The notes: generated by a model not told the origin, from the sequence alone. A stretch of DNA of 64,000 bases from JACRCG01 sp964524835 (GCA_964524835.1 CAZGEG010000010.1:1-64000), one strand, 5' to 3'. Counted from the first letter of the stretch, positions 8,042 to 16,959 are shown. Numbers and translations are program-made.

Positions 8042-8791
8042 CTACCCCTTGATCTGCCCCTGGATTCCGATGGTAACCTCTTTGTAATCGATCTGCTTGC
8101 CGCATGCCGCCAGTGCCTGGCGGGCCGCCACCGCAATCCCTCCGCAGCAGGGAACCTCCATTTTCAGTACGGTGATGCTCCTGATATCCGATTTAGAGAA
8201 CAGCTCGGTCAGTTTCTGGGTGTAAAAATTGTTGTCATCGAGCTTCGGACACCCCATCACAACCGCTTTCCCCTTGAGGAAGTCCTCGTGGTACCCGGCG
8301 TAGGCTACCGGCGCGCAGTCGGCGGTGATCAGCAGGTCGGCGCCCTGGAAGTAGGGGGCGGTGGTGGACACCAGGTGAAGCTGCACCGGCCACTGGGCCA
8401 GCTGGCTCTGGCGGCTGCCTCCAGGAGCAGATTCGGCTGCCGCAGTCGGCGGGGCAAAGCTCATGGCGCGGGAGCCGGGGCAGCCGCCGCCACCGTGGGG
8501 GGCTGCTGCCGGAGGCTGGGGTGCATGCTGGTGAACCGGTGCCGGTTTTCCCTGGGCTGCCAGGTGTTTCTCCACGGCCGTCTCGTCAAATTCATCCGCC
8601 TCACGCTCCTCGATCCGGATAGCGTCGCGGGGGCATTCACCGAGACAGGCGCCCAGACCGTCACAGAGGTTGTCCGCCGACAGCACCGCCTTGCCGTTGA
8701 TCATCTTGATGGCGCCTTCGGCGCAGGACGGGACGCAGAGTCCGCAGCCGTCGCATTTTTCCGGATCGATTGTTACAATTTTTCTCAACAT
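8042..8791 (-). CDS. 4Fe-4S ferredoxin-domain protein
   Basis: 249 residues from the ATG at 8791, preceded by GGGAG; longer frames upstream lack this ribosome site. The first cluster motif is complete (C13-DGC-GLC-VPSC, C13/16/19/23). The second (CDGLGACLGECP, 43-54) lacks the second Cys, as in many CDGLG-type ferredoxin domains. Residues about 75-120 are a Pro/Ala/Gly-rich linker. The C-terminal half has ADLLITADCAPVAYAGYHEDF, MGCPKLDD and EVPCCGG, conserved Cys segments of a recurring uncharacterised family. It is probably a soluble electron carrier or metal-sensing protein. The partner is unknown. Confidence 0.8.
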   Translation of the reverse strand: MLRKIVTIDPEKCDGCGLCVPSCAEGAIKMINGKAVLSADNLCDGLGACLGECPRDAIRIEEREADEFDETAVEKHLAAQGKPAPVHQHAPQPPAAAPHGGGGCPGSRAMSFAPPTAAAESAPGGSRQSQLAQWPVQLHLVSTTAPYFQGADLLITADCAPVAYAGYHEDFLKGKAVVMGCPKLDDNNFYTQKLTELFSKSDIRSITVLKMEVPCCGGIAVAARQALAACGKQIDYKEVTIGIQGQIKG

Positions 8792-8826
8792 GGTTTGTTC
8801 TCCCTTTTGTGTAGCTTCGGTATGGA

Positions 8827-9171
8827 TTAAAAAAAGTAATGCCAGATGTAATCGAGCCTGCCGCGCAACATCAGCGTGCGCCCGGAGTACGCCATGATCT
8901 CCTTGACCTTCGCCAGTTGCGGCTTGGCATAGCAGTGAGTGCGGCAGTGTTTGCAGGACGGTTTTTCGGCTTCCAGCGGGCATTTTAGCCGTCTGGTTAT
9001 GGCGTAGGCCAGGAAGGCTGCGCATTCAGGGCAGAGGCTGCGTTCGCCAAGCCCCTCCGGCAGCGAGAAGGGCCCACGTGCCTCGCCGCGGTGCTTACCG
9101 TCGCAGTAGACCTCGACAAATTTGCCGATCAGCCTGATATCTTTTTTCTGCCGCCTGTTCATGGTTTCCAT
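8827..9171 (-). CDS. YgbA-like 'nitrous oxide-stimulated promoter' family protein
   Basis: 114 residues with the conserved Cys pattern LCPECAAFLAYAITRRLKCP, then KPSCKHCRTHCY, and a C terminus MAYSGRTLMLRGRLDYIWHYF. This matches the YgbA family (PF11756), NsrR-controlled in E. coli and linked to nitrosative stress; its biochemical role is not settled to my knowledge. Met4 (ATG at 9162) is preceded by GGAA and may be the true start. An FNR/DNR-like site lies at 9206-9219, upstream. It stands between the sensor kinase gene and the ferredoxin-like gene. Confidence 0.8.
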   Translation of the reverse strand: METMNRRQKKDIRLIGKFVEVYCDGKHRGEARGPFSLPEGLGERSLCPECAAFLAYAITRRLKCPLEAEKPSCKHCRTHCYAKPQLAKVKEIMAYSGRTLMLRGRLDYIWHYFF

Positions 9172-9205
9172 GGTTGTAATGTGCCGGAACGGCCAGTCGA
9201 TTTAC

Positions 9206-9219
9206 ATGACACAGGTCAA
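9206..9219 (-). promoter_or_regulatory. FNR/DNR/HcpR-like binding site
   Basis: Read on the minus strand, TTGACCTGTGTCAT has the form TTGAC-N4-GTCAT, one base from the TTGAY-N4-RTCAA consensus of CRP/FNR-family regulators. It is centred 41 bp upstream of the annotated YgbA-like start. The family's link to nitrogen oxides makes a redox or NO-responsive site plausible. Confidence 0.4.
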
Positions 9220-9220
9220 T

Positions 9221-11230
9221 TTATTGTATTTCCTTGCGCTGCTTGCGGTGTGCTGTACCGTCGCCGTCTGAGGCGCTTCGCTCCTGATTCAGCGGCAGCA
9301 GTACCGTGAAGGTGGCCCCGTTTCCAACGCTGCTGCTGACCTTGATCTCGCCGCCATGGTCGCTGACAATGCCGTATGAAACCGCCAGGCCCAATCCGGT
9401 TCCCAGTGCCTTCGTAGAAAAGAACGGGGTAAAGAGCCGGCCCATGTCCTCATCCCTGATGCCGCTGCCGTGGTCACGCACCGTCACGCAGACCCTCTCG
9501 TCCGTACTGTCGGTGCCGGCGTCCACTGCCAGCTCTCCACCCTCCGGCATGGCCTGCAGGCCATTGACGATCAGATTGGTGAATACCTGCCGCAACTGGT
9601 CCTCGTCACCTTCAATCGTCACATCCCTTCCCCGGTAGTTCCTCGCAATCCGGTAGCGTTCAAGCGGGATCTGGTGGCCGACCTGATCGAGGATGCCGTC
9701 CAGCAGACTTGCCAGTGAAAATCGGGTCAGCCGTTTCATGCCGCTTCTGGAGAAAACTCTGAGATTGCTGACGATCCGTTCAATGCGGCCGGTTTCCTGG
9801 ATGATTTCTCCCGCCTCTTCCTGCCCCTCCGCATCCGGGGCAAGTGTGTCCTGAAGCAGTTCGGCATTGCCGCGGATCACCGCCAGCGGATTGTTTATTT
9901 CATGGGCAACCCCTGCCGAGAGGAGCCCCAGCCCGGCCAGCCGCTCCGCTTTGGCCAACTCTTTCTGGGCTGCCAGAAGCTGCTGATTTGATTCCTCAAG
10001 CTGGAGGGTGCGCTCGACAACCTTCAGCTCCAGGGTGCTTTTGAGCGTATTGACTTCCCGGTTCATGGTGTTGAATTCTTCGGCCAGCAGGCTGATCTCA
10101 TCGTTCGATTTTACCGCAATGGGGGCGATGTGTTCACCTGCCGCTATGCGGCGGGCTCCATCGGCAAGTGCCCGAATCGGCCGCGCCAGGCGGCTGCTGA
10201 GCCAGGTTGAAAGAGAGATGCCGATGGCAGTGACAAACAGCAGCACCGCTCCAAAAATGAGGTTGAGGCTGGTGCGCATTTTCATGAGAGGTTGTTCCGG
10301 CATGCCGACGTAGAGGGCGCCGATAACCTTGTCATCCGGATCACGGATCGGTTCGTAGGCGGAGATGAACCAGTCGTTGAGTACAAAGGCACGGTCACTC
10401 CAGCGCTTGCCGTGCTCAAGGACGTCTGCGGCTACCTCGGCCGACATGAGTGTCCCTGTTGCACGGTTGCCATCTGCGTCCATGACGCTGGTGGCAATGC
10501 GCACATCCCCCAGGAAGACCGTAGCAGCCCCCTTGGTCTCGCGGTCATACACAATGCGGGTGATGGTATCCACGACGCGTTCGTCGCCATTCAGCATTAA
10601 GCCGGCCTGCAGCACACCGACCACGCGTCCGCCCTCTGCCCGTATCGGGGAAACCGCGACCAGCATAAGCCCCTGCTCCAGAATTTTAACGGAGGCCGGC
10701 TTCGAACGCGGGGTCGGCTTGATTGTCACGGCGCCGTCCCTTGCCAGTGCCGGATTCTCACGGAGCAGCCGATCCAGCGTATAGACCTGGGTGCCTCCCC
10801 ACAGCGCTCCGTCAAGGGCGCGGGCAACCAGCGGATCAGAGGCAAGCAGGTCACCCTTTAGCCGGGGATTTGCCGCCCGGTAGCGGACTACGCCCTTTTC
10901 GTCGAGTACGTTCAGGAAGCTTAGCTGTTCACTTTTCAGCAACTGACGGGTGATCTTTTCAAGCGTGGCCGCCCGCCCGAACCGGAGCGAGGCCGCCAGC
11001 TCGGAATTCAATGCCGCCACCTTGGCAAATCCTGTCAGGTGGTTGATTTCGTCCAGATAGACCTTTTTTGCCGAATTGAGGTCTCCGATGACTTTCTGCT
11101 GAGCCTGGCGAAAGACGCGATCGGTAATCAGCGTAGCGCCGATGAACCAGCTGAGCAGCATGGCAACGCACAGCGGGGTCAGGGTGGCGAACAGCAGCTT
11201 GCGGCGTATGGAGATGCGGATCCGCTGCAT
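9221..11230 (-). CDS. Sensor histidine kinase (double-CACHE, HAMP)
   Basis: 669 residues. TM1 is about 12-35 and TM2 about 323-345 (LNLIFGAVLLFVTAIGISLSTWL), enclosing a ~290-residue periplasmic double-CACHE sensor. HAMP follows (RPIRALADGARRIAAG), then a coiled coil, HisKA with the phospho-acceptor His in AGVAHEINNPL, and HATPase_c with N-box NLIVNGLQAMPEG, G1 DHGSGIRDEDMG, F-box TPFFSTK and G2 GTGLGLAVSYG. Its ATG overlaps the stop of the response regulator gene, so the two form a cognate pair. The tandem 20-bp motif upstream of the operon also occurs at the formate dehydrogenase promoter. The signal sensed is unknown; small carboxylates are common CACHE ligands. Confidence 0.92.
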   Translation of the reverse strand: MQRIRISIRRKLLFATLTPLCVAMLLSWFIGATLITDRVFRQAQQKVIGDLNSAKKVYLDEINHLTGFAKVAALNSELAASLRFGRAATLEKITRQLLKSEQLSFLNVLDEKGVVRYRAANPRLKGDLLASDPLVARALDGALWGGTQVYTLDRLLRENPALARDGAVTIKPTPRSKPASVKILEQGLMLVAVSPIRAEGGRVVGVLQAGLMLNGDERVVDTITRIVYDRETKGAATVFLGDVRIATSVMDADGNRATGTLMSAEVAADVLEHGKRWSDRAFVLNDWFISAYEPIRDPDDKVIGALYVGMPEQPLMKMRTSLNLIFGAVLLFVTAIGISLSTWLSSRLARPIRALADGARRIAAGEHIAPIAVKSNDEISLLAEEFNTMNREVNTLKSTLELKVVERTLQLEESNQQLLAAQKELAKAERLAGLGLLSAGVAHEINNPLAVIRGNAELLQDTLAPDAEGQEEAGEIIQETGRIERIVSNLRVFSRSGMKRLTRFSLASLLDGILDQVGHQIPLERYRIARNYRGRDVTIEGDEDQLRQVFTNLIVNGLQAMPEGGELAVDAGTDSTDERVCVTVRDHGSGIRDEDMGRLFTPFFSTKALGTGLGLAVSYGIVSDHGGEIKVSSSVGNGATFTVLLPLNQERSASDGDGTAHRKQRKEIQ

Positions 11231-12606
11231 CAGTCCTCCGGATCCATCAGGCCGAAATCGGCGATGCGCCGATCCAGAGTCCGGCGCGATATTTTCAGGA
11301 TCTCGGCGGTACGGCTCTTGTGATAGCCGGTCCCGCGCAGGACCGCTTCGATATGATACCGCTCCATCTCTTCAAGAGGCACCATCTGCGATTTCAGCCG
11401 TTCTGCGTCCGGTTCACCGGCGGGAGACGGCGCGGCGGCGCTCCCGCGCAAGGGGATGACGGCGGGCGAGATGCTGCTGCCGCCCGTCAGGATAACGGCC
11501 CGCTCCATAACATTTTCCAGTTCGCGGACGTTGCCGGGCCAGCCGTATCCCTGCAATGCCAGCAGCGCTTCCGGCTCGATGGTATGGATATCTTTTGACA
11601 TGCGCCCCGCAAAGCGCCGCAGAAAATGAAGTGCCAGCGGTTCGATATCCTCGCGCCGTTCCCTGAGCGGCGGCAGATTGATGGTGATAACGTTCAGTCG
11701 ATAGTATAGATCCTCGCGGAAGCGCCCCTCGCGCACCTCCCTGTCCAGATCCTTGTTGGTGGCTGCCACAAAACGCACATCCACCTTTTTGGGACGGGTC
11801 GAACCTACCGGGATGAAGTCGCGTTCCTGAATGACCCGCAGCAGTTTGGCCTGTACCGCCGGACTGACATCGCCGATCTCGTCCAGGAAGAGTGTGCTGC
11901 CGTCGGCTTCCTCCAGCAAACCTTTTTGATTCACGACCGCACCGGTAAAGGCCCCCCGGAGGTGGCCGAACAGTTGACTTTCAAGAAGCGTGTCCGACAG
12001 GGCAGCGCAGTTGAGCGAGACAAGCGGATGATCGCGCCTCAGGCTGTTGCGGTGCAGTGCCCCGGCGATCAGCTCCTTGCCGGTACCGGACTCTCCCAGG
12101 ATCAGGATGTTGGCTTCACTTGCAGCGACCTGCAGCGTCAGGTCGTAGACGGCGCGGAATTTCGGGCTGGCAAAGACGGTCGGTTCACAGCTGCCGGCAA
12201 CGGACAGCTCCTCCCGGAGGCGGTGGTTTTCTGTCGCCAGCCGTTTGAATTCCAGCACGTGGTCAACCATGCCCAGCAGTTTTTCCTTGGGGAACGGCTT
12301 GATCAGGTAATCGTAGGCACCGTTTTTTATGGCCAGCACGGCATCGTCCACCGTGCCGAACGCCGTCATGATGATTACCGGCAGGTCGGGACGGCTTTTC
12401 CTGATGCGCTTCAATACCTGGAGCCCGTCCATGTCCGGCATGCGTACATCCTGCAGCAGCAGATCCACGCTCCCGCCGTCTTTTTTTTCAAGCCGTGCCA
12501 GCAGGTCGCTGCCGCGATTGAATGTTTCCACCTGATGTCCCTTCAGCCGCTTTTTCAGGTAGAGCAGTATCCCCTCTTCGTCATCACAAATGCAGATATG
12601 CGCCAT
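11230..12606 (-). CDS. NtrC-type sigma-54 response regulator
   Basis: 458 residues from the ATG at 12606, which follows GGGAGG. The receiver (1-120) has acidic residues D8/D9 and phospho-acceptor D53 in LQDVRMPDMDG. The AAA+ domain (about 140-375) has Walker A GESGTGKE, the sigma-54-contacting GAFTGA, Walker B LFLDEIGD and R-finger region WPGNVRELEN. The C-terminal Fis-type HTH ends KISRRTLDRRIADFG. It activates sigma-54 promoters upon phosphorylation by its partner kinase. A tandem 20-bp repeat lies 24-63 bp upstream of its start and the same repeat lies upstream of the sigma-54 promoter of formate dehydrogenase. Autoregulation and control of that operon are inferred. Confidence 0.93.
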   Translation of the reverse strand: MAHICICDDEEGILLYLKKRLKGHQVETFNRGSDLLARLEKKDGGSVDLLLQDVRMPDMDGLQVLKRIRKSRPDLPVIIMTAFGTVDDAVLAIKNGAYDYLIKPFPKEKLLGMVDHVLEFKRLATENHRLREELSVAGSCEPTVFASPKFRAVYDLTLQVAASEANILILGESGTGKELIAGALHRNSLRRDHPLVSLNCAALSDTLLESQLFGHLRGAFTGAVVNQKGLLEEADGSTLFLDEIGDVSPAVQAKLLRVIQERDFIPVGSTRPKKVDVRFVAATNKDLDREVREGRFREDLYYRLNVITINLPPLRERREDIEPLALHFLRRFAGRMSKDIHTIEPEALLALQGYGWPGNVRELENVMERAVILTGGSSISPAVIPLRGSAAAPSPAGEPDAERLKSQMVPLEEMERYHIEAVLRGTGYHKSRTAEILKISRRTLDRRIADFGLMDPED

Positions 12607-12629
12607 GCCGAAACCTCCCGTATACGATG

Positions 12630-12669
12630 TTGGCAGATTTGTACAATAGTTGGCATAATTGCACAATTC
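12630..12669. promoter_or_regulatory. Tandem 20-bp motif upstream of the kinase/regulator operon
   Basis: Two directly adjacent 20-mers, TTGGCAGATTTGTACAATAG and TTGGCATAATTGCACAATTC. The second matches the unit at 17035-17054 at 18 of 20 positions. Being 24-63 bp upstream of the regulator's ATG, they could mediate autoregulation. No -24/-12 element is visible here. Confidence 0.65.
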
Positions 12670-12738
12670 CATTATTACATTGCGGCGGAGCGGGGTACGT
12701 CAGCACGGAGATTTTCCACACCAATCTTAGATTGGGGG

Positions 12739-13752
12739 TTATTTTTCCTTGAAGCCGTATGTGTAGGCAAAATTCTTCGGCTGGTAAAAGTCGAGTGCCT
12801 TACCACCCACTTCGGCATAGGGATACCCAAACGTGTTGAGGGGCGCCCCGGACTGTGGCGGGTTGAGAACAATGTCGCGACCGGTGGCAATCACCAGCCG
12901 GTACGCATCGATGCCGCCCCAGAAATATTCCCGGTACTCTTTCGCTTTCGGATCAGCCGGTTCCAGCTTCTCAACCAGCATCGCCTTGCGCACATCGGCA
13001 GGATCAGCCGTTACCCAGCCGTGGCCGGGGAGGAAAAACTCCGCCCAGCAGTGCTGGTAGCCGGTGATGTTCTCTTCCGCCTTTTTGCCGAGCCTCACGC
13101 CGAACACCTCACGGGCCGGCACACCGGCCGCGCGGCAGAGGGCGATATAGACCGACGAAATGTCGGTGCATTTGCCGCCCGGCTTCTGCAGCAGGGCGCA
13201 GACGTCACCTTTCCCGCATCCCACGGTATTGGGATCCCGGTACATGTTGCTGCAGCACCAGTCATAGATGGCCCTGGCTTTTGCCAGCACCGTTTTATGC
13301 CCTCTGGTGATGGAATCCGCCAGTATCTTTACTTCGCCGTCGATTGGACCCATACTCGTAGGCTTAAGGTATTCGGCATAATCAGCCGGGTTCCACGCCG
13401 GCTCGCTGGTCGTCAGGTTTGTCCGGCGCACTTCCGTGCGGTCAACGGCAGTGGCGAAGGTAAGCTTGCGGCTCTTCGCATTCGCCGGCCACTCGGCATA
13501 AAGGATGGAAGTGCCATATACCGCATCGGTGTAAACTCCGGAAGAAGCAAAGTCTCCCGAAACCTTGATGTCACTCACCGTCTGGTATGTATTTGTCACC
13601 GGGTAGGGAATCCAGAGTTTCGTGTCCTTGCCCGCCTCCTGGGAGGAGAGATCCACACTAAGAGTAACGATGCCGGACCGGCTTGCGGCGGAGGCGAAAG
13701 TGGCGGCCAGCAGGGACAAGGCCACGGCAGACAACAGGATGTTTTTTTTCAC
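12739..13752 (-). CDS. Exported transglutaminase-like protein
   Basis: 337 residues. The N-terminal signal peptide is MKKNILLSAVALSLLAATFASA. The catalytic core shows Cys in PGGKCTDISSVYIALCRAAGVPARE, His in QHCWAEFFLPGHGW and Asp in VTADPADVRK, the Cys-His-Asp triad of the transglutaminase-like superfamily. Extra Cys residues (YDWCCSNM, VGCGKGDVC) are unusual for the fold and could form disulfides. It is predicted to be a periplasmic peptidase or amidase with unknown substrate. It starts with GTG after AAGGAG. Just after the stop lies a small hairpin (CCAATC/GATTGG) without a T-run. Confidence 0.85.
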   Translation of the reverse strand: MKKNILLSAVALSLLAATFASAASRSGIVTLSVDLSSQEAGKDTKLWIPYPVTNTYQTVSDIKVSGDFASSGVYTDAVYGTSILYAEWPANAKSRKLTFATAVDRTEVRRTNLTTSEPAWNPADYAEYLKPTSMGPIDGEVKILADSITRGHKTVLAKARAIYDWCCSNMYRDPNTVGCGKGDVCALLQKPGGKCTDISSVYIALCRAAGVPAREVFGVRLGKKAEENITGYQHCWAEFFLPGHGWVTADPADVRKAMLVEKLEPADPKAKEYREYFWGGIDAYRLVIATGRDIVLNPPQSGAPLNTFGYPYAEVGGKALDFYQPKNFAYTYGFKEK

Positions 13753-13933
13753 GCTATTCTCCTTGACGCTTCATGATAATGGTAGCGTTTCACTAGCTGC
13801 TCGGTTATGTTTCCGAATCAGTTTGTTGCTGCGATTTATTATGGGCAGAGGGTATTGCAGGAAATCTTCCGTTTGATATCATATTCTTATACGGATTAAT
13901 CAACCAATAAGTCAAATTGATAAACTAGAAATT

Positions 13934-13952
13934 ACCGATAATTGAAATCGGT
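13934..13952. promoter_or_regulatory. Inverted repeat upstream of LysR gene
   Basis: ACCGAT-N7-ATCGGT, 6-bp perfect arms, ends 21 bp before the LysR start codon. It could be an autoregulatory site, a normal feature of LysR genes, here unproven. Confidence 0.35.
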
Positions 13953-13973
13953 TTTCTGAATACCGGGACCGGC

Positions 13974-14867
13974 ATGAATCTAAAAAAACTTGAGCTTTTT
14001 GTGGCGATTGCCACCAGCGGCAGCTTCTCGAAAGGGGCCGAAGCGGCCTGCATCACTCAATCCACCGCCAGCCAGCATATGGCGGCTCTGGAGGACAGTT
14101 GCGGGGTTCGCCTGCTCGATCGCACCTCACGTGGCGTCATGACAACCGAAGCGGGAAAAATCATGCTCGTACATGCACGGCGGGTCATCAAAGCGCTAAA
14201 AGAGACGGAACAGGCCATCCTGCAGTTCCGTCAGGCTGAAGGGGTTGAACTCAGTGTCGGCGGCAGCACCATCCCCGGCACCTACCTGCTGCCGAGAGCA
14301 ATTTCAGCCCTCCGCGCAAGTGATCCGGGGATCAGCGTAAAGGTCGAGATCGGCGACAGCCGTGAAATCCTTGCCAGTTTGATGGAAGAACATATTGAAA
14401 TCGGCATCATCGGCACAGCAGCGGATGACACGCAATGTGCGGTCGAAGCGCTTGGCCATGATATGATTCTGCTGGTTGCATGCAAAGGGCACCCCTGGTG
14501 CGGGCGAGCCACAGTCCCGCTGGAAGAGCTTCTCAAGGAGCCGCTTGTAATGCGGGAGAAAGGGTCCGGAACTAACGAAGTCGTTGAAGCGGCGCTCAAG
14601 CAGCACGGCATCAAGCATAATGATCTGCGGATATGCACGACCATCTCCAGTAGCGAAGCGATCAAGCAGGCAGTTTTGGCTGAGTGCGGGGTGGCGTTTA
14701 TTTCAGAAATGGCTGTACGGGGAGAGTTGAAAAATGGAGAACTGGTGTCGATAAACCTTTCGGGCCTCAACATAACCCGCAGTTTTTCTCTGGTACACAG
14801 GAAAGGGAGAGCTCTTTCCCCCGCCGCCGCGGCGTTCTCGCAGGTGCTGCGGCAGATGAAGCTGTGA
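13974..14867 (+). CDS. LysR-family regulator, probably selenium-linked
   Basis: 297 residues. Winged HTH in 1-60 (SGSFSKGAEAACITQSTASQHMAALE) and a LysR substrate-binding domain from about 90 to 295 (GTYLLPRAISALRASDPGISVKVEIGDS). It is convergent with selB, 11 bp separating the stops. A LysR subfamily is known to cluster with selenium genes (selB, selD), and position plus sequence style suggest membership; that is inference. Targets and ligand are not evident. An inverted repeat lies just upstream. Confidence 0.85.
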   Translation: MNLKKLELFVAIATSGSFSKGAEAACITQSTASQHMAALEDSCGVRLLDRTSRGVMTTEAGKIMLVHARRVIKALKETEQAILQFRQAEGVELSVGGSTIPGTYLLPRAISALRASDPGISVKVEIGDSREILASLMEEHIEIGIIGTAADDTQCAVEALGHDMILLVACKGHPWCGRATVPLEELLKEPLVMREKGSGTNEVVEAALKQHGIKHNDLRICTTISSSEAIKQAVLAECGVAFISEMAVRGELKNGELVSINLSGLNITRSFSLVHRKGRALSPAAAAFSQVLRQMKL

Positions 14868-14878
14868 TCGTTCTTAGA

Positions 14879-16789
14879 TTACTTCTTCCGCAATACCCGC
14901 TTGTCACCCAGGCGCAGCGTTACCTTCCGTGAATCAAAATACTCCAGCACCGGGATCATGAACTTGCGGGACAGGCCGGTGATCTCCCGGAATTCGGCAG
15001 GGGTAATTTCGCCCTTTTCCCTCAGGTAGTCGGTCAACAGCGCTTCAATCCCGGCCAGCGCCGTCGGACTGTAGTAAATATCGCTCTTCACCTTCATCGC
15101 CAGTCCCTCGCCGGTCAGCAGCGCCAGATGCTCCAGCACCCGTTTCTCCGGGATTTTCAGCGAGCTGCAGAGGTCGAACAGAAACGGCGGCTCCTTGCCC
15201 CCCTTTTCGAGTTCACCCAGGATTTGCTGGTGGAGATCCGCCTGAGCCGCTTCCTCTCCCGCTTTGCGACCGACCAGCCGAACCAGGTCCCGCTCGGCAA
15301 CCACTCGCCCCTCCTTCTCCAGGGCAGCCAGGCAGGGGGTAAAAAAACGCTCGTCACTGCGGGCGGGAATCCGGGTCTTCAACTCCTCCTTGCCGATCCC
15401 CTCCTTGAGCGGGTAGCGGGCAAAGTAGCCGTTCATCTCGTCGATCAGCAGTTCACACAGCGAAGCGAATGCCTCGCGACTGAGATATTTTTTGGGATCG
15501 CGCACGACCTGCACGACCGCGCCGGACGCCAGCAGTGTCGCCAGTGCAGCTTCCAGCCGCCTGGATGCAATGCCGCTCCGGGCAGCTATCTCGGCATGGG
15601 TGATTCCCGAGAGCAGGCTCCCGGAGACCATTCCGGCGATTATTCCGCTTTCGGAACCGCCTGACAGGTTCTCAAGCAGCTCCAGCGCCTCAACGGATCG
15701 CCTTCTGCGTCCGGGCGGGAAGGGGTCGAGGATTCTGCCGCCGGCAATGGTAGCGGAAGGAGATGGAGAGCGGAGCACGAACGGGTCGCCGTTCAGGAGC
15801 AGCACCGGACGAGCAAGCCTCAGTTGGACGCAGGCGCTTTCACCCGGCTCGAGTACATCCCGGTCAAACAGTATCACCGTGGCGGGCACGTCATAGGTGG
15901 ACGAATGGAGCCGCAGTCGCGAGCGGTGCTTCAGGCTGCGCGGGGACGACGCCAGATGGTTCAGGTACACATCCACGATTCGGGTGGTGCGGTAGACTCC
16001 CTTGGGAACCACGACATCACCGCGCCGGACCTGGTAGTGATCCACTCCCTGCAGGTTAAGGGCCAGTCGTGAGCCGGCCCCTCCCGTTTCGGCCTTCACG
16101 CCTTGGGCCTGAATGCCGCGGATCCTGCATGGCAGGGCCGACGGCTGAAGTTCCGCCTCGTCCCCCTCCTTAACAGTGCCTGACAGGAGCGTGCCGGTTA
16201 CCACCGTGCCGAAGCCGGCCAGTGTAAAAACCCGGTCTACCGGCAGGCGATAAGGACCTTCGCTCAGTTTTTGCTCCAGTTCATGGGCGATCACGCCGAG
16301 TTCCTCTCTGAGCCGGTCAATACCGTTCCCCGTTCGAGATGATACCGGTATGACAGGAGCCTCTTCGAGGAAACTTCCGTGGAGGAAATCACGTACCTCC
16401 TCCACAACAAGATCCAGCCAGTCCGGATCCACCAGATCGCTCTTGGTCAGGGCCACCAGTCCCCTTCGTACGCCGAGGAGCTGGCAGATATCGAGATGCT
16501 CGCGGGTCTGGGGCATCACCCCCTCGTCCGCCGCGATTACCAGCATAACCAGGTCCATTCCACCTACCCCTGCAACCATGGTCCGCACGAATTTTTCGTG
16601 TCCCGGCACATCGACGATGCCGAAATGAATTCCGCCGGGAAGGTCGAGGCCCGCAAAACCGAGTTCAATGGTGATGCCGCGCAATTTCTCCTCAGGGAGA
16701 CGATCGGTATCGACACCGGTCAATGATTTAACCAGGGAGGTTTTGCCGTGGTCGATATGCCCTGCCGTGCCGAGAATGAGGTTCTTCAT
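14879..16789 (-). CDS. selB: Selenocysteine-specific elongation factor SelB
   Basis: 636 residues from the ATG at 16789 (MKNLILGTAGHIDHGKTSLV). A longer in-frame start at 16891 would lie inside the tRNA-Sec gene and is rejected. G1 GHIDHGKT, G3 DVPGHEKF and G4 TKSD mark the GTPase. Beta-barrel domains follow, then about 250 residues of winged helices that in SelB bind the SECIS hairpin. It delivers Sec-tRNA-Sec to UGA. The tRNA-Sec gene lies immediately upstream on the same strand, and a UGA-containing formate dehydrogenase lies 0.5 kb away, divergently. selA and selD are not in the window. Confidence 0.96.
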   Translation of the reverse strand: MKNLILGTAGHIDHGKTSLVKSLTGVDTDRLPEEKLRGITIELGFAGLDLPGGIHFGIVDVPGHEKFVRTMVAGVGGMDLVMLVIAADEGVMPQTREHLDICQLLGVRRGLVALTKSDLVDPDWLDLVVEEVRDFLHGSFLEEAPVIPVSSRTGNGIDRLREELGVIAHELEQKLSEGPYRLPVDRVFTLAGFGTVVTGTLLSGTVKEGDEAELQPSALPCRIRGIQAQGVKAETGGAGSRLALNLQGVDHYQVRRGDVVVPKGVYRTTRIVDVYLNHLASSPRSLKHRSRLRLHSSTYDVPATVILFDRDVLEPGESACVQLRLARPVLLLNGDPFVLRSPSPSATIAGGRILDPFPPGRRRRSVEALELLENLSGGSESGIIAGMVSGSLLSGITHAEIAARSGIASRRLEAALATLLASGAVVQVVRDPKKYLSREAFASLCELLIDEMNGYFARYPLKEGIGKEELKTRIPARSDERFFTPCLAALEKEGRVVAERDLVRLVGRKAGEEAAQADLHQQILGELEKGGKEPPFLFDLCSSLKIPEKRVLEHLALLTGEGLAMKVKSDIYYSPTALAGIEALLTDYLREKGEITPAEFREITGLSRKFMIPVLEYFDSRKVTLRLGDKRVLRKK

Positions 16790-16837
16790 GGGGGTCGCCG
16801 GAAATTGCAGCCGCGGCTGCTTAGTAGTGGAGGTTAA

Positions 16838-16935
16838 TGGCGGAAGCACATGGGAATCGAACCCACCAGGGAGATTTCTCATCCCCCCCACCGGTTTTGA
16901 AGACCGGGCGGCCCACCAGCGACCGAAGTGCTTCC
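16838..16935 (-). tRNA. selC: tRNA-Sec (anticodon TCA)
   Basis: The minus strand gives a 98-nt tRNA: 5' GGAAGCAC pairs with GTGCTTCC in an 8-bp acceptor stem, followed by discriminator G and an encoded CCA (16838-16840). The anticodon loop CTTCAAA contains TCA, a long variable arm follows (GGGGGGATGAGAAATCTCCC), and the T arm has GGTTCGATTCC. The 8-bp acceptor and long extra arm are diagnostic of tRNA-Sec. It lies directly upstream of selB and is probably cotranscribed from the promoter at 16960-16988. Confidence 0.96.
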
Positions 16936-16959
16936 ACGGGAAATGGAGACAATGAAAAA

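Noticed and set aside
12607..12740. Sigma-54 promoter for the kinase/regulator operon
   Set aside because: TTGGCA is followed by TTGC-like bases only at wrong spacing (GG-N7-GC), so it does not meet the GG-N10-GC rule.
11926..13776. 616-residue open frame on the plus strand
   Set aside because: It is antisense to the regulator and transglutaminase genes, which have clear motifs; the conceptual protein is His/Gln/Arg-rich with no domain.
16790..16891. Longer N terminus for SelB starting at 16891
   Set aside because: It overlaps the tRNA-Sec gene, while the ATG at 16789 starts the conserved GTPase sequence directly.
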